Shown piece after piece: positions 50,306-59,295 of a stretch of 64,000 bases of DNA (the stretch's first letter is position 1; every line of letters begins with the position of its first letter). Below the pieces are notes generated by a model. It worked only from the letters and a program-made list of their open reading frames with translations. It was not told the DNA's origin and ran no database searches. Source of the DNA: Billgrantia tianxiuensis (GTDB lineage Bacteria; Pseudomonadota; Gammaproteobacteria; Pseudomonadales; Halomonadaceae); contig NZ_CP035042.1 of assembly GCF_009834345.1 (NCBI RefSeq), positions 682,001-746,000 on the forward strand. The letters are read 5' to 3'. The position numbers and the translations under genes were made by a program.

Positions 50306-52132
50306 ATGAGTGAGACCAACCGCCCGCTGGGCATCACCGACGTCGTCCTGCGCGACGCCCACCAGTCGCTATTCGCCACTCGCATGCGCCTCGACGACAT
50401 GCTGCCGATCGCCGAGAAGCTCGATCGGGTCGGCTTCTGGTCGCTGGAGTCCTGGGGCGGTGCCACCTTCGACGCTTGTATCCGCTATCTCGGCGAGGAT
50501 CCGTGGGAGCGGATACGGGCGTTGAAGGAGGCCATGCCCAACACGCCGCAGCAGATGCTGCTGCGCGGACAGAACCTGCTCGGCTACCGCCATTATGCCG
50601 ACGATGTCGTCGATCGCTTCGTCGAGCGTGCCAAGATCAACGGCGTCGATGTGTTCCGTGTGTTCGATGCCATGAACGACCCGCGCAACCTGGAGCGGGC
50701 CATCCAGGCCGTGCGCAAGGTGGGGGGGCACGCCCAGGGCACCATCTCCTATACCGTGAGCCCGGTGCACACTCTCGACAGCTGGGTGGAGCTCGCCGAG
50801 ACCATCGCCGCCATGGGCGCCGATTCCCTGGCGATCAAGGACATGGCCGGCCTGCTGGCGCCCTATGATGCCTATGAACTGGTCACGCGGCTGAAGAAGA
50901 CGCTGTCGATTCCGATCCACATGCAGTGCCATGCCACCACCGGCATGTCTACCGCCACGATTCTCAAGGCGGTGGAAGCCGGCATCGACAACGTCGACAC
51001 GGCGATCTCCTCCATGTCGATGACCTACGGCCACAGCCCTACCGAATCGGTGGTGGCGATCCTCAAGGGCACCGGGCGCGATACCAATCTCGATCTCGAG
51101 CTGCTCGAGGAGATCGCCGGCTACTTCCGCGAGGTGCGCAAGAAGTACGCTGCCTTCGAAGGTTCGCTCAAGGGCATCGATTCGCGCATCCTGGTCGCCC
51201 AGGTGCCGGGCGGCATGCTCACCAACATGGAGAGCCAGCTCAAGGAGCAGGGCGCCGGCGACAAGCTCGATGACGTGCTTGCCGAGATTCCACGCGTCCG
51301 CGAAGACCTGGGTTTCATTCCGCTGGTGACGCCTACCTCGCAGATCGTCGGCACCCAGGCGGTGATGAACGTGATGATGGGCGAACGCTACAAGTCGATT
51401 TCCAAGGAGGTCCAGGCGCTGCTCAAGGGTGAATATGGCGCCGCCCCGGCTCCGTTCGACAAGGCGCTGCAGAGCCGTGTGCTGGAAGGCGGCGAGCCGA
51501 TCACCTGTCGTCCTGCCGATCTGCTCGAGCCCGAAATGGAGCGCCTGGCTGCCGAACTCAAGGAGAAAGCCAAGGCCGACGGTATCCGCCTCGCCGAGGG
51601 CGAGCGTGAGATCGATGACGTGCTGACCTACGCGCTGTTCCCGCAGATCGGGCTCAAGTTCCTCAAGAACCGCGACAACCCCGATGCCTTCGAACCGGCC
51701 CCCCAGGCGCCGGGCCAGGAGTCGCCCAGCGCCAACCTGCCGGCTTCTTCAGCGCAGGGGGCCAAGGTGCCCGCGGCTCCCGCCGCAGCGTCCGCCGGCC
51801 CCGAGACCTATACCGTCACGGTCAACGGCAAGCAGTATGTGGTCGAGGTCGCCGAAGGCGGCGAGATCGGCGCGATTCAGGAGCAGGCTCAGCCCCAGGC
51901 CGCTGCGCCGGCAGCGTCGAGCGGTGAAACGGTCTCCGCCCCGCTGGCCGGCAACATCTTCAAGGTCAACGTGCGCCCGGGCGATACGGTCGCGGAGGGT
52001 GACGTGGTGATCATCCTCGAAGCCATGAAGATGGAGACCGAAGTGCGTGCCGCCAGCGGCGGTACCGTCTCCGAGGTCAAGGTTGGCGAGGGCGACAGCG
52101 TCGCCGTCGGCGACGTCCTGATCGTGCTGTAA
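50306..52132 (+). CDS. oadA: Oxaloacetate decarboxylase alpha subunit (carboxyltransferase with biotin carrier)
   Basis: A 608-residue biotin protein. N-terminal carboxyltransferase TIM barrel ([63 protein letters not shown] with metal ligands), a middle conserved domain, an Ala/Pro linker near 460-500, and a C-terminal biotinyl domain with the target lysine in EAMKMETE (near residue 575). It transfers the carboxyl of oxaloacetate to biotin, forming pyruvate. Works with OadB, which couples decarboxylation to Na+ export. Confidence 0.96.
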   Translation: MSETNRPLGITDVVLRDAHQSLFATRMRLDDMLPIAEKLDRVGFWSLESWGGATFDACIRYLGEDPWERIRALKEAMPNTPQQMLLRGQNLLGYRHYADDVVDRFVERAKINGVDVFRVFDAMNDPRNLERAIQAVRKVGGHAQGTISYTVSPVHTLDSWVELAETIAAMGADSLAIKDMAGLLAPYDAYELVTRLKKTLSIPIHMQCHATTGMSTATILKAVEAGIDNVDTAISSMSMTYGHSPTESVVAILKGTGRDTNLDLELLEEIAGYFREVRKKYAAFEGSLKGIDSRILVAQVPGGMLTNMESQLKEQGAGDKLDDVLAEIPRVREDLGFIPLVTPTSQIVGTQAVMNVMMGERYKSISKEVQALLKGEYGAAPAPFDKALQSRVLEGGEPITCRPADLLEPEMERLAAELKEKAKADGIRLAEGEREIDDVLTYALFPQIGLKFLKNRDNPDAFEPAPQAPGQESPSANLPASSAQGAKVPAAPAAASAGPETYTVTVNGKQYVVEVAEGGEIGAIQEQAQPQAAAPAASSGETVSAPLAGNIFKVNVRPGDTVAEGDVVIILEAMKMETEVRAASGGTVSEVKVGEGDSVAVGDVLIVL

Positions 52133-52145
52133 GGGCCTGCGTTCC

Positions 52146-53468
52146 ATGGACAAGTTATTGACCCTGTGGGAGGGTTCCGGCCTCTACAATCTGACCCTAG
52201 GCCAGGCGGCCATGATCCTGGTGGGGCTGGTGCTGCTCTACCTGGCCATCGCCAAGAAGTTCGAGCCGCTGCTGCTGGTGCCGATCGGCTTTGGCGGCAT
52301 TCTCGCCAACATTCCCGAAGCCGGGCTGGCGATCTCGGCGCTGGACCAGGCCATCGAGGTGGCTCGCCCGGCGGTGCTGCAGCAGATCGCCGCCGCACTG
52401 GGGGCCACCCTCGATCCGCTGGCGGACGTGGAGACATGGCGCACCTCGCTCAAGCTGCTGGCCCACGACAGTGCCTCGCCCGATCAGCTGCGGGCCGCTC
52501 ATGACGTGGCGGTCAACGTCGGTTACAGCGACGGCATGCTCTACGTCTTCTACTCCGTTGCCGTGGCCTCCGGCATCGCCCCGCTGCTGATCTTCATGGG
52601 CGTGGGCGCGATGACCGACTTCGGCCCACTGCTGGCCAATCCGCGCACCCTGTTCCTGGGGGCTGCGGCGCAGTTCGGCATCTTCGCCACGCTGTTCGGT
52701 GCGGTGGGGCTGTCGTCGCTCGGGATCATGGACTTCTCGCTGCAACAGGCTGCGGCCATCGGCATCATCGGTGGTGCCGACGGGCCCACCTCGATCTACG
52801 TCTCGAGCGTGCTGGCACCGGAGTTGCTCGGCGCCATCGCCGTCGCTGCCTACGCCTACATGGCGCTGGTGCCGATGATCCAGCCGCCGATCATGCGGCT
52901 GCTCACCACCCGGCGTGAGCGTGAGATCACCATGACCCAGCTGCGTCCGGTCTCCAAGCTGGAAAAGATCGTCTTCCCGCTGTCGTTGCTGCTGCTGGTG
53001 GCCCTGTTCCTGCCGGATGCCGCGCCGTTGCTGGGCATGTTCTGCTTTGGCAACCTGATGCGCGAATGCGGCGTGGTGGAGCGTCTCACCGACACCGCCC
53101 AGAACGCATTGATCAACATCGTCACCATCGTGCTCGGTCTGTCCGTGGGCTCCAAGCTCATGGCCGAGAGTTTCCTGGCCATGGAAACGCTGGGGATCAT
53201 GGGGCTGGGCATCGTGGCCTTCGCCATCGGTACCGCGGCCGGCGTGCTGATGGCCAAGCTGATGAACCTGGTCAGCCGCATGCCGATCAATCCGCTAATC
53301 GGTTCGGCGGGGGTCTCGGCGGTGCCCATGGCCGCGCGGGTGTCCAACAAGATCGGCCTCGAGGCCAATCCGCACAATTTCCTGCTGATGCATGCCATGG
53401 GGCCCAACGTGGCCGGCGTGATCGGTTCGGCGGTGGCCGCTGGGGTAATGATCAAGTACCTGGGCTGA
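52146..53468 (+). CDS. oadB: Oxaloacetate decarboxylase beta subunit (sodium pump)
   Basis: A 440-residue polytopic membrane protein. Seen: [28 protein letters not shown] at the start, [37 protein letters not shown] (with the conserved Asp in the Na+ path), and [23 protein letters not shown] near the C-terminus. It decarboxylates carboxybiotin and pumps Na+ outward. Fourteen bases separate it from oadA. A malic enzyme (14.3 kb) is the other malate/oxaloacetate-to-pyruvate route in this window. Confidence 0.96.
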   Translation: MDKLLTLWEGSGLYNLTLGQAAMILVGLVLLYLAIAKKFEPLLLVPIGFGGILANIPEAGLAISALDQAIEVARPAVLQQIAAALGATLDPLADVETWRTSLKLLAHDSASPDQLRAAHDVAVNVGYSDGMLYVFYSVAVASGIAPLLIFMGVGAMTDFGPLLANPRTLFLGAAAQFGIFATLFGAVGLSSLGIMDFSLQQAAAIGIIGGADGPTSIYVSSVLAPELLGAIAVAAYAYMALVPMIQPPIMRLLTTRREREITMTQLRPVSKLEKIVFPLSLLLLVALFLPDAAPLLGMFCFGNLMRECGVVERLTDTAQNALINIVTIVLGLSVGSKLMAESFLAMETLGIMGLGIVAFAIGTAAGVLMAKLMNLVSRMPINPLIGSAGVSAVPMAARVSNKIGLEANPHNFLLMHAMGPNVAGVIGSAVAAGVMIKYLG

Positions 53469-53483
53469 GCGACACGCAACGGC

Positions 53484-53520
53484 AGGAGCCCGCCAGCGCG
53501 AGCTGGCGGGCTCCTTTGCG
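53484..53520. terminator. Terminator after oadB
   Basis: Perfect 14-bp stem (53484-53497 with 53502-53515) with a four-base loop, between convergent oadB and the ferredoxin gene. Confidence 0.85.
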
Positions 53521-53553
53521 TCGTGGCGACCTCACCGCGACGGCGGGGTGCGC

Positions 53554-53895
53554 TCATGATGTCGTGACGCTACCGGCACGGCTCTGGCTGGTAGTGGCGG
53601 CCGGGCTCTCCTGGGCCAGCTCGAGATCCTCTTCCACCCATAGCTGGCAGGCCAGGCGATAGCCCTGCTCGAGACGCGTGCCAAGCATCTTCTTCTCTTT
53701 CCAGTTGGGCTCTGGCAGCGCTTCGCCGCCCTTGATCACCTTGCACATGCACTTGGCGCACTTGCCCATGCCGCAGCCGTAGCTGAGGTGGGGATAGGGA
53801 AACTGGCGGATTCCGGCGCGCACGACCAGGTTGGTGTTGGGCTGGACTTCGCCTTCGAAGACTTCGCCGTTCTTGTGAATCTTGATCAGGGGCAT
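53554..53895 (-). CDS. [2Fe-2S] ferredoxin
   Basis: A 113-residue plant-type ferredoxin. Cluster ligands: the first three cysteines in CGMGKCAKC (near residues 43-51) and the fourth in RLACQLW. The start at 53895 gives MPLIKIHKNGEVFEGEVQ; the frame is open to 53964. The KVIKGGEALPEPNWKEKKML linker is like that of the ferredoxin at 60874, suggesting relatives serving similar partners. A TGGTATACCA palindrome lies about 85 bases upstream, shared with the creatininase gene, so it probably belongs to the same regulon. Confidence 0.87.
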   Translation of the reverse strand: MPLIKIHKNGEVFEGEVQPNTNLVVRAGIRQFPYPHLSYGCGMGKCAKCMCKVIKGGEALPEPNWKEKKMLGTRLEQGYRLACQLWVEEDLELAQESPAATTSQSRAGSVTTS

Positions 53896-53974
53896 GGCAT
53901 TCACCTGGCTCGTTGTCGTCGTAGCGTGCTTAGGGTCTAGGAGGCCCCTAGGGCGCGCGAGCATTAGATTGTGA

Positions 53975-53998
53975 TGGCATATGGTATACCATGTGCCA
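53975..53998. promoter_or_regulatory. Operator-like palindrome upstream of the ferredoxin gene
   Basis: A 24-base inverted repeat with one mismatch centred on TGGTATACCA (53982-53991). The 20 bases from GGC at 53976 match those at 57805 in 17 positions. The TGGT/ACCA half-sites suit a FadR-subfamily GntR regulator such as the one at 57078. Confidence 0.7.
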
Positions 53999-54039
53999 TA
54001 AGGTTGATTTCGTCAACCCTCGTTTCCTCTTCTGCTGCG

Positions 54040-54071
54040 GAAAACGACACCCTGGCGCCTCGGCCAGGGTG
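54040..54071 (-). terminator. Terminator of the permease gene
   Basis: Stem CACCCTGGC (54048-54056) with GCCAGGGTG (54063-54071), six-base loop; on the minus strand it is followed by GTCGTTTTCC. Confidence 0.8.
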
Positions 54072-54088
54072 CCGCGATGCCGAGAAGG

Positions 54089-55567
54089 CTAGAGCAGCAC
54101 TATCGCGAGCAGGCATGCCGCGACGATACCGGAGATCACCGGCACGAAGTTGCGCCGCACCAGAGCCGAGGGGCTGACCCCGGCAATGCCGGCGTCGGCC
54201 GCCACGCCGAAGGCCCAGGCCGCCAGCGTGCCCCCGCCAGCGAAGATCGCCGCTACCTGGCCGAGGGCGGCCAGTACATGCACGTCGACCCCGGCACCGG
54301 TGCCCAGGGCGCCGGACAGCGAGCCCACCAGCGGCAGGCCGGAGAAGCCCGAGCCATCCATGCCGGAGAGCAGGCCGATGAACGCCATGCCAAAGGTCAG
54401 CAGGAAGACATTGCCGTCGATGTAATGGCCGATGTTGTGGCCGATGTCGAACAGATAGCCGGCGGCGCTGGCGCCGATCACCTGCGAGGAGTGCTCGGGA
54501 TGGCCGAGGAAGAAGAACCCGGCGATCGGGATGATCGGGGCGAAGATCTTGATGGCGAAGAAGAAGCCTTCGCGGGTATAGGTGCTGATGCCGTCCAGGG
54601 CGTGGTGGCCGTGGGAGGCGAATGAAGAGAGCACCAGCAACACGGTAGCCGTGCCGCCCAGCAGTGCCGTGGCGCCGCCGCCGCGGATCGCCTGGTCGGG
54701 CAGGAACAGCGCGCGATAGATCATCAGCCCCGCGATGCCGAGCAGGATGACCGGCACGGCGATGGCAAAGAGACGTGCATAGGGGCCGGCGGCAGGCTCA
54801 TCCACTTCCTTGACGGTGTCGGCCTGAACGGCGGCGGCTCCTGCCGAGCGGGGACTGAAGACTTCATCGGTCTTGGGTGCTTGGAGTACACCGGAGCGCA
54901 TGTCGCGGCGCAGGTGGATACAGGCGAGGGTGATCGCTACCACGCCCACCACCAGGGAGAACAGCAGGGTATAGGGCACCAGGGTGGTGGTCTCGATACC
55001 GGCGGCACCGGCGGTCAGGCGGCTGGCGCCCTGAATCACCGGGTCGGCGGAGAGCGCCATGCCATGACCGAACAGATTCACTGCCATGGCGGCGCCGATG
55101 GCCGGCAGGCCCACTTGCATGGCCACGGGGATCAGCACGGTGCCGACCAGTGCCACGGCCGGGGTCGGCCAGAAGAAGGCAGCGGCGATGTACATGGTGA
55201 TACCGACGACGAAGAACGCGGTCCAGGGGCCGACCATCAGCTTCTTCATCGGCGCCACCATCAAGCGATCGGCGCCCTGGTGCTGGAGCGACTTGAGCAT
55301 GGCGACCATCAACGCGATGACCAGCATGATGTCGAACAGCTCGGTGCCGGCATTGAGCAGGGCACGGAAAACCACCTGAACGGCGAAGATGAGCTGGTTG
55401 AGTCCACCCTCGTGAGGAGCTTCGGCCAGTAGGCCCAGCATGAAGATACCGGCAATGGAGGGGATGATCACACCCTTGCGGAAGCCGATGGAAACGAAGA
55501 TCGCCAGGATCACCAGGAGAAAGACCCAGTGCGAGGCGGTGAGAGGTATCTGTTCGAGTTGTTCCAT
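54089..55567 (-). CDS. Predicted multi-spanning permease, substrate unknown
   Basis: A 492-residue integral membrane protein with about 12 hydrophobic segments and a charged cytoplasmic loop near residues 225-260. Two halves share glycine-rich re-entrant-like stretches (FWPTPAVALVGTVLIPVAM and GMDGSGFSGLPLVGSLSGALG), a layout like that of ion-transporter-superfamily carriers of organic anions (GntP/CitM-type), but no specific family was recognised. AAGGTG precedes the ATG. It follows the CHR-family pair on the same strand after about 230 bases, and the neighbourhood suggests uptake of the compound handled by this cluster. Confidence 0.6.
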   Translation of the reverse strand: MEQLEQIPLTASHWVFLLVILAIFVSIGFRKGVIIPSIAGIFMLGLLAEAPHEGGLNQLIFAVQVVFRALLNAGTELFDIMLVIALMVAMLKSLQHQGADRLMVAPMKKLMVGPWTAFFVVGITMYIAAAFFWPTPAVALVGTVLIPVAMQVGLPAIGAAMAVNLFGHGMALSADPVIQGASRLTAGAAGIETTTLVPYTLLFSLVVGVVAITLACIHLRRDMRSGVLQAPKTDEVFSPRSAGAAAVQADTVKEVDEPAAGPYARLFAIAVPVILLGIAGLMIYRALFLPDQAIRGGGATALLGGTATVLLVLSSFASHGHHALDGISTYTREGFFFAIKIFAPIIPIAGFFFLGHPEHSSQVIGASAAGYLFDIGHNIGHYIDGNVFLLTFGMAFIGLLSGMDGSGFSGLPLVGSLSGALGTGAGVDVHVLAALGQVAAIFAGGGTLAAWAFGVAADAGIAGVSPSALVRRNFVPVISGIVAACLLAIVLL

Positions 55568-55801
55568 GTTGCACCTTGTCGTGTCGTCAGGCTTGGCGAT
55601 GGCGGCGCCGAGGGTGTCGGGCGGCTCATCGACTGCTTGTAGTTGTCGGTTGCTGCATTGCCACGGTTGTCGTTGCCTTGCATGTCACGAAAGTGGTGCT
55701 TTGACATCTTTCGCACATGTCATTCGCTCATCTCGGCGGTTGTCGCATTGGGTTCTCCTGTCTCGATGGGTAGCTTTCCATGAGGAATCGGTCGTTGTCC
55801 T

Positions 55802-56332
55802 CTAGCCCAGCAGCAAGCCGCCGTAGGCCAGTGCGCCGACCACCACGAGGGCGGGGTGCGCCTTGAAGCGGAGCAGGGCAAGCGCTGCTGCCGCCGCAAT
55901 GATCAGGGTATGGACGAGCCCGGCGCCGGCCAGGCCTTCCGCGAAGAAGCTCACCACCAGGCCGGCCATCATGATGGCGATCACAGGGCGAACCCACTGG
56001 CTCATGCGCTTGACCCGGGGCGACTCGCGATAGCGGTAGAGCAACCCCAGGGCGCCCAGCATCAACAGCAGCGTGGGCACCACGGTGGCGAAGACGGCCA
56101 CGATGGCACCGCCGGCCCCGGCCACCTCGTAGCCGACGTAACCGGCCATCTTGGTGGCGATCGGACTCGGCAGTGCATTGCCCAGGCCCAGGATTTCGGC
56201 GAACTCCTGCGCATTCATCCAGCCATAGCGCCCCACCACTTCGGCTTCGATCAGTGGAATGATCGCCGGGCCACCGCCGTAGCCGATGATGTTGGGAATG
56301 AAGAAGGCCAGGAAGAGCTGGACATAGATCAT
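55802..56332 (-). CDS. CHR-family (ChrA-like) transporter, second half-size subunit
   Basis: A 176-residue protein holding one chromate-transporter domain: NIIGYGGGPAIIPLIEAEVVGRYGWM, EFAEILGLGNALPSPIATKMAGYVGYE, then about four further hydrophobic segments. The start at 56332 overlaps the upstream partner's stop by four bases; an in-frame ATG at 56479 lies inside that partner and is rejected. Short CHR proteins occur as adjacent pairs that form one transporter. The name chromate transporter is by homology only; the setting among organic-compound genes argues for another anion. Confidence 0.82.
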   Translation of the reverse strand: MIYVQLFLAFFIPNIIGYGGGPAIIPLIEAEVVGRYGWMNAQEFAEILGLGNALPSPIATKMAGYVGYEVAGAGGAIVAVFATVVPTLLLMLGALGLLYRYRESPRVKRMSQWVRPVIAIMMAGLVVSFFAEGLAGAGLVHTLIIAAAAALALLRFKAHPALVVVGALAYGGLLLG

Positions 56333-56901
56333 TGCGCTGTCCCCTCGACGGCTTTGTTCTTGGTCAGGGGTGGCAGCAAGGCAGCCACCAGCAGCGCGCC
56401 GATCACCAGGCCGGGATGAACACCAAGCCAGTAGATCAGCCCGCCCGCCACGCCTGCCATGAGCAGGCTGACGATCCATCCCAGCGCCAGTCGCGACTTG
56501 TTCAGGAAGTCCCAGGCGAGCTGGGCCATCATCACCATCACCACCGGCACCATGCCTTGGCTCATGCCGTGGATCCAGGCCACGTCGCGGTAGCGGCTGA
56601 ACAGGCCGAGCAGCAGGATCATCGCCACGATCATCGGCAGAATCACCGCCAGCACGGCATTGAGGCAGCCCAGCGCACCGCCGACCCGATAGCCGATGTA
56701 GCCAGGCATCTTGGTGGCAATGGGGCCCGGCAAGGTATTGGCGATGGCCAGGACATCGGCGAACTCTTCATCTTCCAGCCAAGCGTGCCTTTTGACCACC
56801 TCTTGGTGTACCAAAGGGATCATCGAAGGCCCGCCGCCGAACCCGAGAAGGCCAATTCGAAGGAAGGAGAAGAACAGCTTGCCCTGTTGAGATGCCGCCA
56901 T
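56329..56901 (-). CDS. CHR-family (ChrA-like) transporter, first half-size subunit
   Basis: A 190-residue CHR-domain protein: RIGLLGFGGGPSMIPLVHQEVVKRHAWL, EFADVLAIANTLPGPIATKMPGYIGYR, with about six hydrophobic segments. The start at 56901 (MAASQQGKLFFSFLR) is preferred over an ATG at 56940. It pairs with the overlapping gene downstream, and together they match the two halves of a long ChrA. Divergent from the GntR gene at 57078, with an operator-like site between them. Confidence 0.83.
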   Translation of the reverse strand: MAASQQGKLFFSFLRIGLLGFGGGPSMIPLVHQEVVKRHAWLEDEEFADVLAIANTLPGPIATKMPGYIGYRVGGALGCLNAVLAVILPMIVAMILLLGLFSRYRDVAWIHGMSQGMVPVVMVMMAQLAWDFLNKSRLALGWIVSLLMAGVAGGLIYWLGVHPGLVIGALLVAALLPPLTKNKAVEGTAQ

Positions 56902-57039
56902 GTCAGAGGGTATCCTTTGCTGTATTCCAAGAAAAATCACCTGTAAAACAATGAGTTCTATAATTCCTTGGTGGTTTTTTCATAGAAATAATCGATTATT
57001 TGACCTAGAGTATGATCACGCGAGACGAGTCGTCAAGAT

Positions 57040-57049
57040 AGGTATACCA
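57040..57049. promoter_or_regulatory. Operator-like site in the CHR/GntR divergent region
   Basis: AGGTATACCA, one base off the TGGTATACCA palindromes at 53982 and 57811. It lies 29 bases before the gntR start and about 140 before the CHR pair; next to it TTGACG (57031-57036, minus strand) could be the -35 of the leftward promoter. Suggests autoregulation. Confidence 0.65.
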
Positions 57050-57077
57050 AATTCCAAAAATCGAATGGAGTCACGCC

Positions 57078-57740
57078 ATGACCCAAGCTACCCGTCCTGG
57101 GAGCGCTACTACGGCAAGTCGGATCTACGAAGCGCTGCGCCAGGACCTGCTCAACGGGCGTTTCGGCGCCGGTGAACGGCTGTCGATCACGCGGCTTCGC
57201 GAAACCTACCAGGTGGGGCTGAGCCCGTTGCGCGAGGCGCTCAACCGCCTGGCGGCCTATGGGCTATTGCGCCAGGAGAATCAGCGCGGCTTTCGCGTGC
57301 TGGAGCTGACACGAGCGGAGCTCGCCGACATTACCGAGATGCGCCGTCAGCTCGAGGGCATGGCTCTGGAGCTGGCGATCCAGCATGGCGACGATGAGTG
57401 GGAGTCCCAGCTGTTGGCGGCCAATCACCGCCTGGGGCGCGCGGGTGAAGGCACGCCGGTGGGCGAATGGGAGCAGCTGCATACGCGCTTTCACAACGCC
57501 CTGGTGGCCCCTTGCGGTTCGACCTGGCTGCTGCGCTTCATCTCCCAGTTGCACGACCAGTTCGACCGCTATCGGCGCGTGGCGCCGCGTGCCCAGGAGC
57601 TACGCCATCGTCTCGACGCCCAGCATCAGGAGCTGGTCGATCTGGCCCTGGCTCGTGATGCCCGCCGCGCCCGGGCATTGATCGAGGAGCACATCACACT
57701 CTCCAGCGAGGTGGCCAAGCGCAGCTGTCGCCCGGCCTGA
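57078..57740 (+). CDS. GntR-family transcriptional regulator, FadR/FCD subfamily
   Basis: A 220-residue repressor-type regulator. N-terminal winged helix-turn-helix: SRIYEALRQDLLNGRFGAGERLSITRLRETYQVGLSPLREALNRLAAYGLL (about residues 12-62). C-terminal FCD ligand domain with metal-binding-type residues (TEMRRQLEGMALELAI, HTRFHNALVAPCGSTWL, HQELVDLALARDARRARALIEEHI). Such proteins usually respond to small carboxylates or catabolic intermediates. It is divergent from the CHR pair and upstream of the creatininase gene, both next to TGGTATACCA-like sites. Confidence 0.9.
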   Translation: MTQATRPGSATTASRIYEALRQDLLNGRFGAGERLSITRLRETYQVGLSPLREALNRLAAYGLLRQENQRGFRVLELTRAELADITEMRRQLEGMALELAIQHGDDEWESQLLAANHRLGRAGEGTPVGEWEQLHTRFHNALVAPCGSTWLLRFISQLHDQFDRYRRVAPRAQELRHRLDAQHQELVDLALARDARRARALIEEHITLSSEVAKRSCRPA

Positions 57741-57810
57741 CGATCCATTGCGGAGACTTCTGAGGGGAACCTCTTTACAGGACGCGTTGAGTTCGGCTAG
57801 TTTTGGCTTA

Positions 57811-57820
57811 TGGTATACCA
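57811..57820. promoter_or_regulatory. Perfect TGGTATACCA palindrome upstream of the creatininase gene
   Basis: Identical core to 53982-53991, with matching flanks (GGC-TTA on the left, AATG on the right). It sits 110 bases before the start at 57931 and 70 bases after the gntR stop. Confidence 0.7.
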
Positions 57821-57930
57821 AATGGCGTGCTGTGCTTGAGCCCAACGGCACGCCGCCTGCCGACGAGCCTTGTCGCGCAGGCGGTGAAAGCGCGCAGGCA
57901 GCGAACGAGAGCGGGAAAGAGGAGAGCGGG

Positions 57931-58752
57931 ATGATGAGCGGGAAAGAAAGCGGGAGGGCAAGCTACCTTCTGACCGAGATGACCTGGCCCGAGGTCGAGG
58001 AAGCGCTCAAGAGCGTCAAGATGGCCATCGTCCCTGTCGGCGCCCATGAGCAGCACGGGCCGCACATGAGCGAGAGCTGCGATGCGGTGCTGGCCACGGA
58101 GATGGCCAAGCGGCTGGCGGCCAGGCTGCATCCGCTCGTTCTGGTGACACCGACGGTGAACATGGGCGTGTCGCCGCATCACCTCAACTTTCCCGGCACC
58201 ATCAGCCTGCGTCCGGAGACCTTGCTGGCCGTGCTGCGCGACATGGTCGTCTCGCTGAAGCGCCATGGGATCGACAAGGTGCTGTTCCTCAACAGCCATG
58301 GCGGCAACCAAGGCACCCTGGGCCTGGCCTGTGCCAGCTTCGCCCAGGAGCTGGGGGTCGACTGCTATTACGCCAAGACCACGGCCTCGGCCAAGCAGGC
58401 CATGCAGAAACATATCTCCTCGCCTCTGTACGGCCATAGCTGCGAGCGCGAGGTCTCCGAGGCCTATTATCTCGCGCCCCACCTGGTACGTCCCGAGCGG
58501 CTGGAGAAGGGCGATATCGTTCACGGCGGGCGCTGGGAGGGAATGCGCCCGGGCAAGCCGCTGCAGGGCTTCTACCGCTATGAGGAAATGACGCGCAACG
58601 GCTGCATCGGCGATGCCACCCGGGCGAGCCTCGAGATCGGCAAGGCGATCGTCGAAGAGGCGCTGGAAGAGCTGTCGCGGGCGGTGCGTACGGTATTGGC
58701 CGAGCCCGCACAGGCCCGCGCTACGCACGGCGAAGGCGAACTCGCCGTTTGA
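57931..58752 (+). CDS. Creatininase-family amidohydrolase
   Basis: A 273-residue metal-dependent hydrolase. The start at 57931 follows GAGGAGAGCGGG; the open frame goes back to 57748 across the operator. Seen: VPVGAHEQHGPHMSESCDAVLATEMA (metal ligands Glu and His, Asp), VNMGVSPHHLNFPGTISL, and FLNSHGGNQGTL, all signatures of the creatininase fold. Members open cyclic amides or hydrolyse related C-N bonds (creatinine, mycofactocin precursors, others), so the substrate is open. Probably co-transcribed with the 101-residue gene 75 bases downstream. Confidence 0.88.
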   Translation: MMSGKESGRASYLLTEMTWPEVEEALKSVKMAIVPVGAHEQHGPHMSESCDAVLATEMAKRLAARLHPLVLVTPTVNMGVSPHHLNFPGTISLRPETLLAVLRDMVVSLKRHGIDKVLFLNSHGGNQGTLGLACASFAQELGVDCYYAKTTASAKQAMQKHISSPLYGHSCEREVSEAYYLAPHLVRPERLEKGDIVHGGRWEGMRPGKPLQGFYRYEEMTRNGCIGDATRASLEIGKAIVEEALEELSRAVRTVLAEPAQARATHGEGELAV

Positions 58753-58827
58753 GACCTGCCGCAACGAGGCGTCACGCAGCCGGCGTCACGATGACAACGA
58801 GCACGAATCCAACAAGAGGGCAGCGAG

Positions 58828-59133
58828 ATGTACATCATTCTGACCAGCAAGCTGGGCGAATACGATGCCAGGCCGGGGCAGGGCATCGCCCCGGTCGAGT
58901 GCTACGAGTACTTCTTCTACGGCCGCAAGAAGGCCGATTTCACCATTGCCGAAGTCACTGCTGACCAGGGCAGGGTCAGCATCGTCGAGACCGGCGAGGG
59001 TGGCCAAACCAACAGCGTACCGCTGAAGTTCTTCGAGCACTTCGACACGCTGGAGGCGGCCCGCGCCGAGCTGGAGCAACTGGTCACCTTCGGCTCCATC
59101 GACGCACGCCTGGAGAGGGCACCGCTGCACTGA
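58828..59133 (+). CDS. Conserved-looking small protein of unknown function
   Basis: A 101-residue protein, MYIILTSKLGEYDARPGQG onward, that I do not recognise. It has no signal peptide, membrane segment or cysteine. The alternating pattern (ADFTIAEVT, RVSIVETGE) followed by a helical C-terminus (LEAARAELEQLVTFG) suggests a small alpha/beta fold. GAGGGCAGCGAG precedes the ATG and codon use is like its neighbours, supporting a real gene. It lies 75 bases after the creatininase gene on the same strand, so a role in the same pathway is likely but not shown. Confidence 0.75.
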   Translation: MYIILTSKLGEYDARPGQGIAPVECYEYFFYGRKKADFTIAEVTADQGRVSIVETGEGGQTNSVPLKFFEHFDTLEAARAELEQLVTFGSIDARLERAPLH

Positions 59134-59203
59134 GTGACGGCGCGCTCCCCCGACTCTTCCCGCCCCTGTGCGTCGGTACGGGGCGAATTGTCTGGCCCTT
59201 CGT

Positions 59204-59241
59204 GTACCAGATACCGCTGCGGTGCTTCGCTATGCTAAAAT
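59204..59241 (+). promoter_or_regulatory. Promoter/operator region of the second GntR gene
   Basis: GTACCAGATACC (59204-59215) holds two direct TGGTA half-sites on the minus strand. It ends 20 bases before an extended -10, TGC-TAAAAT (59234-59241), about 55 bases upstream of the start at 59296. Confidence 0.4.
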
Positions 59242-59295
59242 GCGGGTTTCCTTTCCATAGCGCCCATAGCCGCGAGACAGCCGAAGGTAGCCCGA

